26,661 nt of DNA. Source: an uncultured Candidatus Saccharibacteria bacterium (lineage in GTDB: Bacteria; Patescibacteriota; Saccharimonadia; Saccharimonadales; Saccharimonadaceae). The stretch is taken from the NCBI GenBank assembly GCA_938036915.1, contig CALHVV010000022.1:1-26661 (forward strand). Reading direction: 5' to 3'. Positions 1 through 6,270 of this stretch are shown piece after piece. How positions within the stretch are numbered: position 1 is the first letter of the stretch; every line of letters begins with the position of its first letter. The position numbers and the translations under genes are program-made. Below the pieces are notes generated by a model. That model was given only the letters and a program-made list of their open reading frames with translations. It was not told the origin of the DNA and searched no databases.

Positions 1-678
1 CTTGCCCTCGAACACGGCTACGCCAGCTCGCAGGCGCTGGCCAAAGCCTTCCGCGCCCACTTCGGCATCACCGCCAGCGAACTCCGCACTTGCCAGGATT
101 TCGCCAGCTACCGCCGCGCCCTGCAAAACAGCAAAATCGGACACGGCCTGCGCAAAAACGGACACGCGGCGGCCAGTACCGCTGCTTACACTGCGCGCGA
201 ACCCAAACAGGAGAGCAACATGACAACCTTGCATACCGAACAGTTCGCCCCGCGCACCCTGGCTTACATCCGCGTCACCGGTGCCTACGGCGTCGGCTAC
301 GAAGAAGCGACCGGGCGCCTCTACCAATGGGCAGGCGCACACGGTCTGGCGGACGGCGAATGTATCTTCATCTACCTCGACCACCCCGAAGTCACCCCGG
401 TCGAACACTGTCGCACCGACATCTGCCTGAGCGTGCCGCCGGATACCGTCGTTAGCGGCGGCATCGAAAAACAAACCCTGCCGGGCGGCAGCTACGCGGT
501 CATCCGCCGCACCGTGACCCAACCCGCGCAATACGCCCAATACTGGCAGAAGCTGATGACAGCGGTCGTGGACGCCAAACTGGAAGTGGATGACCGCCCC
601 TGCTTCGAGTATTACCACAGCTTCAAACCGCAGCCCTATGCGGCTGATGTCAGCTTCTACGTCGCAGTCACACTGTAA
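1..678 (+). CDS. AraC-family regulator with GyrI-like effector domain, 5' truncated
   Basis: The frame is open from base 1 and encodes the second helix-turn-helix of an AraC/XylS DNA-binding domain (residues ~1-30, containing the HGYASSQALAKAFRAHFG stretch). A linker of ~40 residues follows, then a GyrI/SoxS-type effector-binding domain (from ~75, starting near TLAYIRVTGAYGVGYEEATG) to the stop. The AraC-HTH plus GyrI order is that of Rob-like regulators, so I read one fused protein rather than a separate gene starting at the ATG at 220, although that ATG has a GGAG-like sequence 7 nt upstream and could serve as an internal start. The family binds DNA and is thought to sense small hydrophobic ligands. 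Base composition is far more GC-rich than the rest of the window and the family is atypical for CPR genomes. It belongs to the foreign segment. Confidence 0.8.
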   Translation, partial: LALEHGYASSQALAKAFRAHFGITASELRTCQDFASYRRALQNSKIGHGLRKNGHAAASTAAYTAREPKQESNMTTLHTEQFAPRTLAYIRVTGAYGVGYEEATGRLYQWAGAHGLADGECIFIYLDHPEVTPVEHCRTDICLSVPPDTVVSGGIEKQTLPGGSYAVIRRTVTQPAQYAQYWQKLMTAVVDAKLEVDDRPCFEYYHSFKPQPYAADVSFYVAVTL

Positions 679-684
679 ACCCGT

Positions 685-713
685 ACGGGGCGGTGCAAGC
701 CGCCCCGTTTATT
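685..713 (+). terminator. Rho-independent terminator after AraC/GyrI gene
   Basis: A perfect 9-bp stem, ACGGGGCGG (685-693) with CCGCCCCGT (700-708), has a 6-nt loop and is followed by TTTATTT. It begins 7 nt after the stop codon, as expected for the transcription end of the regulator gene. Confidence 0.8.
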
Positions 714-759
714 TGCGGCGACGCGTATCATGAGGCGACTTCCCATTGAAATCCCGCTC

Positions 760-985
760 ATGACCCAAGACCTCCACCCGCAAGCCCCCGCTCTCGCCCA
801 GTGGCAGCACGCCCTCAGCGAAAAACCGGCACTGGCCGCCGCAGATGAAACCGTCCGCGCCGCCCTCGCCGCCACCAGGCCGCATGGCCAGTTCACCGAC
901 TGGCTGGCCGCCGTCCATGCCCTGCCGCACGATCCGGCAACCACCATCGAACTCAACACCGCTGCCGTCCGCGCCAGCAGCGCCA
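760..985 (+). CDS. cmoB: CmoB-like tRNA U34 carboxymethyltransferase, N-terminal fragment
   Basis: The N-terminal ~75 residues resemble CmoB, which makes cmo5U at tRNA wobble U34 from carboxy-S-adenosylmethionine. The match, made from memory of the E. coli protein, is in the pattern HGQFTDWLAAVHALP followed by a hydrophobic stretch and AAVRAS, against HGLFKQWSNAVEFLP and SVTAES. The catalytic Rossmann domain is absent because the reading frame runs into unrelated sequence at ~970-1,000. The ATG at 760 is preferred because it gives the usual N-terminal length; the in-frame ATG at 730 is possible. Neither has a strong ribosome-binding site. The end coordinate is the approximate breakpoint, not a stop codon. 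CmoB is a gammaproteobacterial enzyme, which fits the foreign origin of this segment. Confidence 0.55.
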
Positions 986-1547
986 CCGCCCCCGTGAGCG
1001 ATACAAGATCAACATCGTGCAGCGTCGTCATCCGCACCAGCACGAAGAGTGCGCCCAGTGCCATCAAGCCATAGTTAAGCGGGTCAGGCAGGAGCTGCCA
1101 CTTGGCATCATACGCCGCGAGGATCATCAGCACCAAGGCCACCACCACCCACACAGCAAAGAGTAGGCTACTGGCTGGCAATGCCCATGGCCATACCAGA
1201 TACGACAGTGCCAAGCCAACCCCCAGCACCAGCTCCATCACCAGCTCGAACCAACCAATGAACTGCTGGCAATAGCGGCAGCGCCCACCAGTCGACAGCC
1301 AGCTTACTACTGGGAGTAGATCATACCACGCTAGCACATGCCCACAGTGCAGGCAGCGCGAGCGATCGTCTCGCACTGTACCTTGCAAGAGGACGCGTAG
1401 TTGGCGCCATTCGTGTTTGTCGTAGGGGTGGCCGGTTTGCTTATCAGTCCGTAGTTGCCGCGCACGCACCCGCCACACTTGCGCACCCGCAAAGCTACCC
1501 AGCACTACGCCGAGAAGGAGCAGTGCGCCTGCTATCAAGATCATCAT
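985..1547 (-). CDS. pilD: Type IV prepilin peptidase (PilD/GspO family), C-terminally truncated at junction
   Basis: This is the membrane aspartyl protease that cleaves, and in many lineages N-methylates, type IV prepilins. Visible features are an N-terminal membrane helix (residues ~1-22, with the GSF motif), a cytoplasmic zinc-binding domain with two CxxC pairs (RCLHCGH and RCRYCQQ, 30 residues apart), several hydrophobic helices, and the first catalytic aspartate in AAYDAKWQLLPD. The second catalytic motif (GxGDxK) should come ~50-60 residues later but is missing: after SLTGAVALL (about base 985) the frame runs antisense through the foreign cmoB and loses membrane character. The frame stays open to base 657 by chance. 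The start is MM at 1547/1544. A TATACT -10 box lies 8 nt upstream, so the transcript may be nearly leaderless. The truncation is probably not real biology. Confidence 0.85.
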
Positions 1548-1555
1548 ACCTCACT

Positions 1556-1561
1556 AGTATA
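1556..1561 (-). promoter_or_regulatory. -10 box of prepilin peptidase gene
   Basis: TATACT on the minus strand ends 8 nt before the ATG at 1547. The predicted transcription start falls within 1-3 nt of the start codon, leaving little or no 5' UTR. Confidence 0.6.
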
Positions 1562-2027
1562 GCAAAGATATGCAAGAACGTGCTACATCATCACGCGTTA
1601 CCGAAGGCTCATGCAGACATACTATCCGGCCAAAATATACGGCAGGTTCTCACACCCACTTGGCTACTGGTCTTCGCAGATTTTCTTGTTCAGCAAGCAT
1701 GTTGTGTGAGCCTCGGGATTTATCTGTACCTTGCATATACAAATCTCATTTTCTTAATGCCACCCCACCTCCCCACCACTTCTTCTAATGGTGTGAGAGT
1801 CTGTGAAGGCTCAGGGCTTACGTCGTTAAAAAATAGGTTAGCATAGGAACGTGACGTTTTGGGATAGAGCTATGCTCGCGCGGTATTACCTCTGACTGCT
1901 GAATCGTACTTGTGACGAAAATGTTCCGGCCAGATAGAACCAAGAGCTTTTCCGCCTGTTTGGTTGCTGGCCTTCTAGAATATTTTCTTACACAAGCACA
2001 GCTCAGCAATTCGTGTACTCCATACAT
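1562..2027. other. Intergenic region holding repeat copy D
   Basis: There is no convincing coding sequence between the prepilin peptidase start and the pilin terminator. Short open frames here lack start signals and protein-like composition. The one recognisable element is the structured repeat at 1770-1860. Confidence 0.6.
1770..1860 (+). repeat. Structured intergenic repeat, copy D (diverged)
   Basis: It carries the family's 5' box in diverged form (CCACTTCTTCTAATGGTGTG). Hairpin 1 pairs GAGTC (1797-1801) with GGCTC (1808-1812). Hairpin 2 pairs ACGTCGTT (1820-1827) with AAC and GACGT (1848-1857), leaving a 2-nt bulge. The order box, hairpin 1, hairpin 2 matches copies A and B although the stem sequences differ. 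No outer helix is visible. Confidence 0.5.
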
Positions 2028-2058
2028 AAAAAGAGGCTGACACCCTTTGGTACCAGCC
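2028..2058 (-). terminator. Terminator of the pilin gene
   Basis: On the minus strand GGCTGGTACC pairs with GGTGTCAGCC (10 bp including two G-U pairs) around a 4-nt loop, followed by TCTTTTT. It starts 24 nt after the pilin stop codon. Confidence 0.8.
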
Positions 2059-2081
2059 ATCTTCTTATATATGCTTGCCTA

Positions 2082-2540
2082 CTATGACTCGAGGCAGTAT
2101 GCCACGCCGTTGCCACCCGCTTCGAGCTTGGTGACGACGACGAATTGCTTCGATGTGCCCTTCTTGAGGGTAGCACCATCAGCGTTGGTGGCGTCACAGC
2201 GCACACCCTTGACGACGATCGCGCTCTCGGTAGAAGGCGTTACGGTGCCATTGCCCGCATTATCTTGGACGGAGATGCTCTCTTTGTCGAGGTTCGAGAG
2301 GTCGCCCAGGTAGCCCTTGAGACCCTTACTGTCGGGGAACTTCCCGCGGTTGTTTGATGTGTATTGCGTCACAGCAGCAGCGATGTTTTGCACATCATTC
2401 TTGCGTGCTGTGTCGCGCTGGCCCCGCTGCAAGGCAGGTAGCGCCACAAAGACCATCAAGAATATCAAGGCGGCAATCGCCAGCACCAGCATCACCTCGA
2501 TGATGGTAAACCCTTCTTGTTTCGCTTGGTGTTGTTTCAT
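2082..2540 (-). CDS. pilA: Type IV pilin-like protein with class III-type signal
   Basis: This is a major or minor pilin, 152 residues. The 10-residue basic leader MKQHQAKQEG ends in Gly at -1, followed by FTIIEVMLVLAIAALIF with Phe+1 and Glu+5, the classic prepilin peptidase site and N-terminal assembly helix. The globular domain (~35-152) has two cysteines, in GVRCDA and near the C-terminus in AYCLES, positioned to form a C-terminal disulfide loop. The start at 2540 is chosen over an upstream in-frame start because AAGGAG lies 4 nt before it and it gives the normal short leader. The gene is monocistronic: it has its own promoter and terminator. The processing enzyme is encoded just downstream and the assembly ATPases lie in the operon at 6.3-13 kb. 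Confidence 0.92.
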   Translation of the reverse strand: MKQHQAKQEGFTIIEVMLVLAIAALIFLMVFVALPALQRGQRDTARKNDVQNIAAAVTQYTSNNRGKFPDSKGLKGYLGDLSNLDKESISVQDNAGNGTVTPSTESAIVVKGVRCDATNADGATLKKGTSKQFVVVTKLEAGGNGVAYCLES

Positions 2541-2584
2541 ACTTCTCCTTTGTACCAATGTACGAATATGCTTACGTTACTGCT

Positions 2585-2613
2585 ATCATAGCGTAGAATG
2601 GCAGCGTTGTCTA
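2585..2613 (-). promoter_or_regulatory. Promoter of the pilin gene
   Basis: On the minus strand the -35 TAGACA (2608-2613) and -10 TATGAT (2585-2590) are 17 bp apart. The predicted start near 2578 gives a ~38-nt leader containing AAGGAG. Unlike several neighbours this gene has a normal leader and Shine-Dalgarno, as fits a highly translated pilin. Confidence 0.65.
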
Positions 2614-2906
2614 GGTTTTGTTCGCACGAGATGATGAGCCTGTGTGGAGAGGTGTAAAACGGTGCTATATGACTGGTATTTTTGGCATAATTGCTATAGA
2701 AAATGTACCAAGAATGGCCTGCCCCGCGTATTTCCTGCTGAGAACCATAGGCACTTATTGATAGATCTATCTCACGCTTTCCTCCTCTACACTTCTTCTG
2801 AAATACCAAAGAGTCGACACTTCTAGCAAAGTATCGACCTCCCAATGCCAAGGCTAAAAACCGGTCATAATGACCGGTTTTCACACGCCATCGGACGAAA
2901 TACTCT
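2614..2906. other. Intergenic region between foldase and pilin genes
   Basis: Apart from repeat copy A (2771-2901) and the pilin promoter region nothing is recognised. A long antisense open frame across this region and into the foldase gene is rejected because it has unrelated composition in its two halves. Confidence 0.5.
2771..2901 (-). repeat. Structured intergenic repeat, copy A
   Basis: Read on the minus strand it begins 6 nt after the foldase stop with the family box CCGATGGCGTGTGAAAAC. Hairpin 1 has an 11-bp perfect stem (AAAACCGGTCA/TGACCGGTTTT, 2857-2881) followed by TTTTTAG. Hairpin 2 has a 10-bp stem (GTCGATACTT/AAGTGTCGAC, 2813-2838). The 3' box GAGGAGGAAAGCGTGAGAT lies near 2771-2790. 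Box, hairpin order, spacing and 3' box match copy B at 15.7 kb, while stem sequences differ but remain paired. Here hairpin 1 with its U-run could also terminate the foldase transcript. Confidence 0.75.
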
Positions 2907-4079
2907 CTACTTCTGCGGCACGTCGATGTATTCTTGCACTTTGCCGTCGCTTTTGAGCTGGGCCACTTGCTTGGTGAGCTCGGTGAGGGGGATGTAGAGA
3001 TAGGTGAAGCGGATTTTGCTGTCGTTCTTTTCGTTGACTTTGACGAAGTAGTAGCCACTGTCTGTTGTGCTCTTGATAGCACCAGAGGGTTTGCCAGGCT
3101 CGAGCTTGGCGATCTCGCTCACTGCGAGGCCGTTGTAGCTACTAGCAAGGTTAATCAAGCCAGAATCCCCCACCTGCGGTTTACTCCGGCCACTGCCACC
3201 AAGCTGGGTCGCGATTTTGGCAAACTCGCCATTGCTGCTCGCTACCAGCCCGGCGGCTTTGCGCTGCAGCTCATCGGCCGTCTTATCAACCGCAAAGGCC
3301 ACTCGAGCCCGCACAATGCTGCGCCGCACTGCTTGGCGATAATCCGATGGCGACCAGTTGTACATCATGCGCGATGACGCATCGTACGTCTCTTGGCTAA
3401 TCTTGCCATTGGCGGTGTTGCGCTGTTGCTCGATGACAGTATCAATATCTTGGTCGCTCACGGTGATATTGTGCTGGCGTGCCAACTTGGCGGCGTAGGT
3501 ATCAACCAGCGCCCGGTTGAGCGACTCACGCTTGATGTGCTTGAGCTGCTCGCGGCCATCATCACTGTCGATGCGGATCTCATCGTACTTGCCTAGATAA
3601 TACTTAGATCCCCGATACTGCACTAGGTAGTCGCTATAGCGCACGAGCTCACCATCAATACTGGCTACTGGCACAGGAAAGATCTGCGTCATGCGGTAGA
3701 GGAGGTTGTTGGAACTCTGGGCAATGTAGAGCTGCTGCCACGCCACTGCCGCCAGCAGCAAAGCCGCCACTAGCGCCACAATGATCGTATTGATAATCAC
3801 CCGCCGGCGCGACGTCTGGACGGGATGTTTGAACTTGCGCCCACCAGCCAATATCTCTTCGCGGTGTGCCGCCACCGTCTCGTTGGTGATGCGCTCGAAC
3901 TTCTTGGGAGTGTTGGGGTTGGCTGTGCCCGCCTCTGTTTTGGCGGATTTACCTGCTTTCTTACCCCTTCGCTGTGGCTTGAGCGCTGTGAGGCGATCTT
4001 TCAGGCCAGTGGCTGGGGCGACCGATGTAGCTTGGGTGCCATAACGGCTGCGTTTGGGTTTTTTGCTTTGTAATTTCAT
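2907..4079 (-). CDS. Membrane-anchored parvulin-type peptidyl-prolyl isomerase (SurA/PrsA-like)
   Basis: This 390-residue protein has a long Lys/Arg/Ala-rich N-terminal tail (~1-92) predicted to be cytoplasmic and a single membrane helix at ~94-115. A SurA-N-like helical domain (~135-265, beginning VASIDGELVRYSDYLVQYRGSKYYLG) is followed by a parvulin/PpiC-like domain (~275-375, with GDSGLI, LEPGKPSGAIKSTTDSGYYFVKV). PrsA/SurA-type foldases help secreted or surface proteins fold outside the membrane. Its ATG overlaps the upstream stop by 4 nt (ATGA), so it is translationally coupled to the PH-domain protein. Location near the pilin and prepilin peptidase suggests, but does not prove, a role in maturing surface proteins. 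Isomerase activity is uncertain; many members act only as chaperones. Confidence 0.8.
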   Translation of the reverse strand: MKLQSKKPKRSRYGTQATSVAPATGLKDRLTALKPQRRGKKAGKSAKTEAGTANPNTPKKFERITNETVAAHREEILAGGRKFKHPVQTSRRRVIINTIIVALVAALLLAAVAWQQLYIAQSSNNLLYRMTQIFPVPVASIDGELVRYSDYLVQYRGSKYYLGKYDEIRIDSDDGREQLKHIKRESLNRALVDTYAAKLARQHNITVSDQDIDTVIEQQRNTANGKISQETYDASSRMMYNWSPSDYRQAVRRSIVRARVAFAVDKTADELQRKAAGLVASSNGEFAKIATQLGGSGRSKPQVGDSGLINLASSYNGLAVSEIAKLEPGKPSGAIKSTTDSGYYFVKVNEKNDSKIRFTYLYIPLTELTKQVAQLKSDGKVQEYIDVPQK

Positions 4080-4591
4080 GGTGATACTCCTGCTGCTTGT
4101 GCTGCGCGCTCCGCCTCGCTGACGGCATCTTGCAGCTGATTGTAGATCTGCTCGGGATGATCGACATTGCGGATGATGAGATCGCCCACAAATGTTTGGA
4201 TCACAATCGTACCAAAATGAAACACCTCACCCGAGAATCCTGGTATATTATAGCTGATATTTTGGATTTTTGCCAAGCTCAGCTCCACCACATCGGTACC
4301 AAAAAATCCTTTTTGCGTCACCTGGCGGATGCGCTGGTCGGTCACAATGTAGTAGGTGTAGCGCCACATCAAAAAATGATAGCAAAAGCCAATAAGCCCG
4401 AGCCCGAGCCCCACCACTGGCAAGAGAAACAGCTCCAATGTGTCTTGCCAGATCAGCGGTGGAATAGCCCCCACCGCCAGCGGCACCAATAGCATATAAA
4501 AACCCTTGCGCATGGCAATAATATGCCGCCGAAAGACAAACAGCAGCTCCTCACCATCGCGCTGCCCATTAAATGCCTTGGTCTGTGCCAT
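4076..4591 (-). CDS. Bacterial PH-domain (bPH2/DUF304-like) membrane protein
   Basis: The 171-residue protein has an N-terminal segment with RRHIIAMRKGF, two adjacent membrane helices (~31-48 and ~53-75), then a soluble domain starting WRYTYYIVTDQRIRQVTQKGFFGTDVVELSLAKIQNI. This is the typical signature of bacterial PH-like domains: the TDQRIR strand, then a basic turn, then the hydrophobic LAKIQNI strand. The function of this family is mostly unknown; members sit in the membrane and may organise envelope processes. The ATG at 4591 follows AAGGTAGGGA at a suitable distance. It is the first gene of a two-gene operon with the downstream foldase, overlapping it by ATGA. Confidence 0.8.
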   Translation of the reverse strand: MAQTKAFNGQRDGEELLFVFRRHIIAMRKGFYMLLVPLAVGAIPPLIWQDTLELFLLPVVGLGLGLIGFCYHFLMWRYTYYIVTDQRIRQVTQKGFFGTDVVELSLAKIQNISYNIPGFSGEVFHFGTIVIQTFVGDLIIRNVDHPEQIYNQLQDAVSEAERAAQAAGVSP

Positions 4592-4639
4592 TATTCCCTA
4601 CCTTTTTGTGTGATGATTGTTATGCTTTTCTTGCTGTCC

Positions 4640-4645
4640 ATTGTA
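4640..4645 (-). promoter_or_regulatory. -10 box for PH-domain/foldase operon
   Basis: TACAAT on the minus strand lies ~48 bp upstream of the ATG at 4591, in the short divergent region facing the promoter at 4654-4684. No good -35 is clear. Confidence 0.4.
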
Positions 4646-4653
4646 GCACGAAC

Positions 4654-4684
4654 TTGACACTACCCCACAACCCCTGCGTATAAT
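4654..4684 (+). promoter_or_regulatory. Sigma-70-type promoter for the Pro-rich membrane protein gene
   Basis: Consensus TTGACA (4654-4659) and consensus TATAAT (4679-4684) are separated by a long 19-bp spacer. The predicted start is at ~4691, where an ATG opens a 10-codon frame overlapping the start of the main gene. Confidence 0.65.
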
Positions 4685-4690
4685 GAGGTC

Positions 4691-4723
4691 ATGCATACTA
4701 TGCGGAGCATTTGTATATGGTGA
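4691..4723 (+). CDS. Putative leaderless 10-codon upstream peptide
   Basis: An ATG exactly 6 nt after TATAAT begins MHTMRSICIW followed by TGA. Its stop overlaps the ATG at 4717 of the next gene (ATGGTGA), and GGAG at 4704-4707 lies within it. This would be a leaderless, translationally coupled leader peptide. Evidence is positional only and chance occurrence is possible. Confidence 0.3.
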   Translation: MHTMRSICIW

Positions 4724-5133
4724 CGGCTGGGCGATTTATTCATAAGCGCCGCACCACTGCTGGTGCCGGAGCACCACCAGTGCCACCGCCACACCACCCA
4801 CCAGCTGCGCCACCAGTGCCGAAGGTACCAACGCCAGCGGCTGTCGACCCCACCGAGCCAATCGCAGCACCTGACTGGCAGCGTCGCCTTGGCCATGGCA
4901 TCGTGCGAGCGCTCTGCATACTTGCGGCAGGAGCACTTGGCTGGCTATGCTACCTCTGTTGGACAAGTGGTGGCACGCGCGCCATGCCAGCCGACTTTAT
5001 GGCTTGGGTTGTCTCATTCGCCCTCTTCTCCTCCGCCACTATGTTCGTTGGTGCTGCCTGCAGCCGCTGGGAAGATATGTCCGACTGGGTACGATGGGCA
5101 GCTGAGGTAGTCGGTGGGTTTGGGAGACAATAA
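4717..5133 (+). CDS. Hypothetical small membrane protein with Pro-rich N-terminus
   Basis: I do not recognise this family. The ~138-residue product has a basic start (MVTAGRFIHKRRTT), a Pro/Ala-rich low-complexity stretch (~18-50, with PPVPPPHHPPAAPPVP), then two hydrophobic segments (~60-82 and ~90-112) and a short Trp-containing tail. That suggests a two-helix membrane protein with an extended tail. The ATG at 4717 is chosen because GGAG (4704-4707) lies 9 nt upstream; a TTG at 4711 is too close to it. The gene has a strong promoter and a terminator at 5203-5227, so it is a single-gene unit. Composition matches the neighbours. Confidence 0.6.
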   Translation: MVTAGRFIHKRRTTAGAGAPPVPPPHHPPAAPPVPKVPTPAAVDPTEPIAAPDWQRRLGHGIVRALCILAAGALGWLCYLCWTSGGTRAMPADFMAWVVSFALFSSATMFVGAACSRWEDMSDWVRWAAEVVGGFGRQ

Positions 5134-5202
5134 AAAGCCCCACGTTTCTTCGCTTCGTAGTTCTGCGCTTACCATCACAAGATACTCAAGCAAAACAAAA
5201 AA

Positions 5203-5227
5203 CTCGCCGTTACCTTGGCGAGTTTTT
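5203..5227. terminator. Bidirectional terminator
   Basis: The stem CTCGCC (5203-5208)/GGCGAG (5217-5222) has A-run and T-run flanks on either side, so it can end the membrane-protein gene on plus and the tRNA transcript on minus. The same stem with the same TTTTTGC tail recurs after ychF at 17.08 kb. Confidence 0.8.
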
Positions 5228-5289
5228 GCTAGAGCAAGTCAGCACACTCTAGCACGCCATAATATTGCATGACTAATTTATATAAATCT

Positions 5290-5366
5290 TGGTACCCCGG
5301 ATAGGAGTCGAACCTACAACCTTCTCCTTAGGACGGAGCCGCTCTATCCAGTTGAGCTACCAGGGC
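5290..5366 (-). tRNA. trnR-CCU: tRNA-Arg (anticodon CCU)
   Basis: A 77-nt cloverleaf includes an encoded 3' CCA (TGG at 5290-5292 on plus). The acceptor stem is GCCCTGG/CCGGGGT, the D arm GCTC...GAGC, the anticodon loop GTCCTAA with CCT at positions 34-36, and the T arm GTAGG-TTCGACT-CCTAT. It reads AGG codons. A TATACT -10 box lies 8 nt upstream of the mature 5' end. Confidence 0.95.
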
Positions 5367-5374
5367 ATGGGTAT

Positions 5375-5380
5375 AGTATA
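5375..5380 (-). promoter_or_regulatory. -10 box of tRNA-Arg
   Basis: TATACT on the minus strand is 8 nt from the mature tRNA 5' end. It faces a divergent TATACT at 5406-5411 for the DUF3800 gene. Confidence 0.6.
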
Positions 5381-5405
5381 GCATGTTACAGCACGCTATG
5401 TGTGA

Positions 5406-5411
5406 TATACT
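5406..5411 (+). promoter_or_regulatory. -10 box of DUF3800 gene
   Basis: TATACT predicts a start near 5418, upstream of the chosen ATG at 5432. It lies inside the longer alternative frame beginning at 5402, which argues against that earlier start. Confidence 0.5.
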
Positions 5412-5431
5412 TTATGCAACGAGAGAAAGTT

Positions 5432-6202
5432 ATGATACCTTTTGTATTTATGGATGAATCTGGCAATAAGCAAGAAGACAGGTTTTTTGTATGTGGCTTT
5501 TTAGAAATCCAGAACCCACACTTATTTATTAGCAAGCTACAACGCATTCGAGATCAGATATTTAATACTATACAGGTGCAACGCGAAGAAAGATCAAGGC
5601 AATATCTTCTAGAAAATGACTTACAAGGGTTATTTTCGCTCGCACGCAAGCAATCATCTTTTGAGCTAAAATTCAATAAAATCACTCTCCATACAATCAA
5701 ATTATACGACGATTTTATTAAAGCTCTCGCAATAAAAACAGAGTTTCGCTTTAAGGCAATAGTTATCGATAGACGCGATCCAGAATACTGTCATGACGGA
5801 TCTCTTGAGGGTATGTATAGGCGCATTATGCATATGTACTTTGATCATATACAAACAACCCCTTGTGTCTTTGTACCGGATCAATTTGACCCTCAATTCG
5901 ATTGGGCAACAGTAATTAATCGACCTCAAAAGATATTAGGTGTCTTGCCAGCGACATCACATGAATTTCTACCATTGCAAACTGTTGATTTACTGACTGG
6001 CATTATTAGACTAGGCCTCGAAATACAGTCTGGAGAAAAACAAAAACTTGGGCGAAATGACACTACACGAAAGCAAATGATAAAGACTTTTGAACAATAT
6101 TTTTCTATTGAAATCAAACCTGTTGCAGATAGTCCCAAAAAGCCTATCGGAATATGGACGATTGATTTTAGTAAATCGAAAAAGCCGAGGCATGAACACT
6201 AA
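5432..6202 (+). CDS. DUF3800-family protein, probably acquired
   Basis: The 256-residue protein begins MIPFVFMDESGNKQEDRFFVCGFLE, with the DESG motif on the first strand that marks DUF3800. A second family signature near residues 180-190 (FLPLQTVDLLTGIIRLG) carries an aspartate. DUF3800 proteins are thought to have an RNase H-like fold with conserved acidic residues and often occur in mobile or defence-related settings, but no activity is established for this one. The start at 5432 is supported by GAGAG ~10 nt upstream and by the -10 box at 5406. The gene is clearly AT-richer than the pilus genes and stands alone beside tRNA-Arg, which suggests horizontal transfer. Its 3' end overlaps the terminator of the converging pil operon. 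Confidence 0.75.
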   Translation: MIPFVFMDESGNKQEDRFFVCGFLEIQNPHLFISKLQRIRDQIFNTIQVQREERSRQYLLENDLQGLFSLARKQSSFELKFNKITLHTIKLYDDFIKALAIKTEFRFKAIVIDRRDPEYCHDGSLEGMYRRIMHMYFDHIQTTPCVFVPDQFDPQFDWATVINRPQKILGVLPATSHEFLPLQTVDLLTGIIRLGLEIQSGEKQKLGRNDTTRKQMIKTFEQYFSIEIKPVADSPKKPIGIWTIDFSKSKKPRHEH

Positions 6203-6215
6203 TCCAACCCCGGCT
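6178..6215 (-). terminator. Terminator of the pil operon, overlapping the DUF3800 3' end
   Basis: On the minus strand AGCCGGGG pairs with CCTCGGCT (8 bp, one G-U) across an 18-nt loop, followed by TTTTT. It lies ~55 nt past the pilC stop, and its stem includes the last codons of the DUF3800 gene. Confidence 0.7.
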
Positions 6216-6270
6216 ATATTGCATTTTTATCGTAACATATGCTACCTATATATTCAACCTTTTTTGTGCA

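Noticed and set aside
220..678. Separate GyrI-like gene starting at ATG 220
   Set aside because: It is in frame with the upstream AraC HTH with no stop between, and AraC-GyrI fusions are a standard architecture; an internal start is still possible.
657..985. Continuation of the prepilin peptidase frame to base 657
   Set aside because: After base ~985 the translation is antisense to cmoB, loses membrane character and lacks the second catalytic motif; the open frame is a GC-rich shadow.
2537..3082. 181-codon minus-strand open frame spanning the foldase 3' end and the pilin promoter region
   Set aside because: Its first part is a shifted frame of the foldase gene and the rest crosses the structured repeat; no start signal and no domain.
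5290..6202. Integrated element using tRNA-Arg as attachment site
   Set aside because: The extra gene is on the 5'/promoter side of the tRNA, there is no integrase, and no duplicate of the tRNA 3' end was seen.
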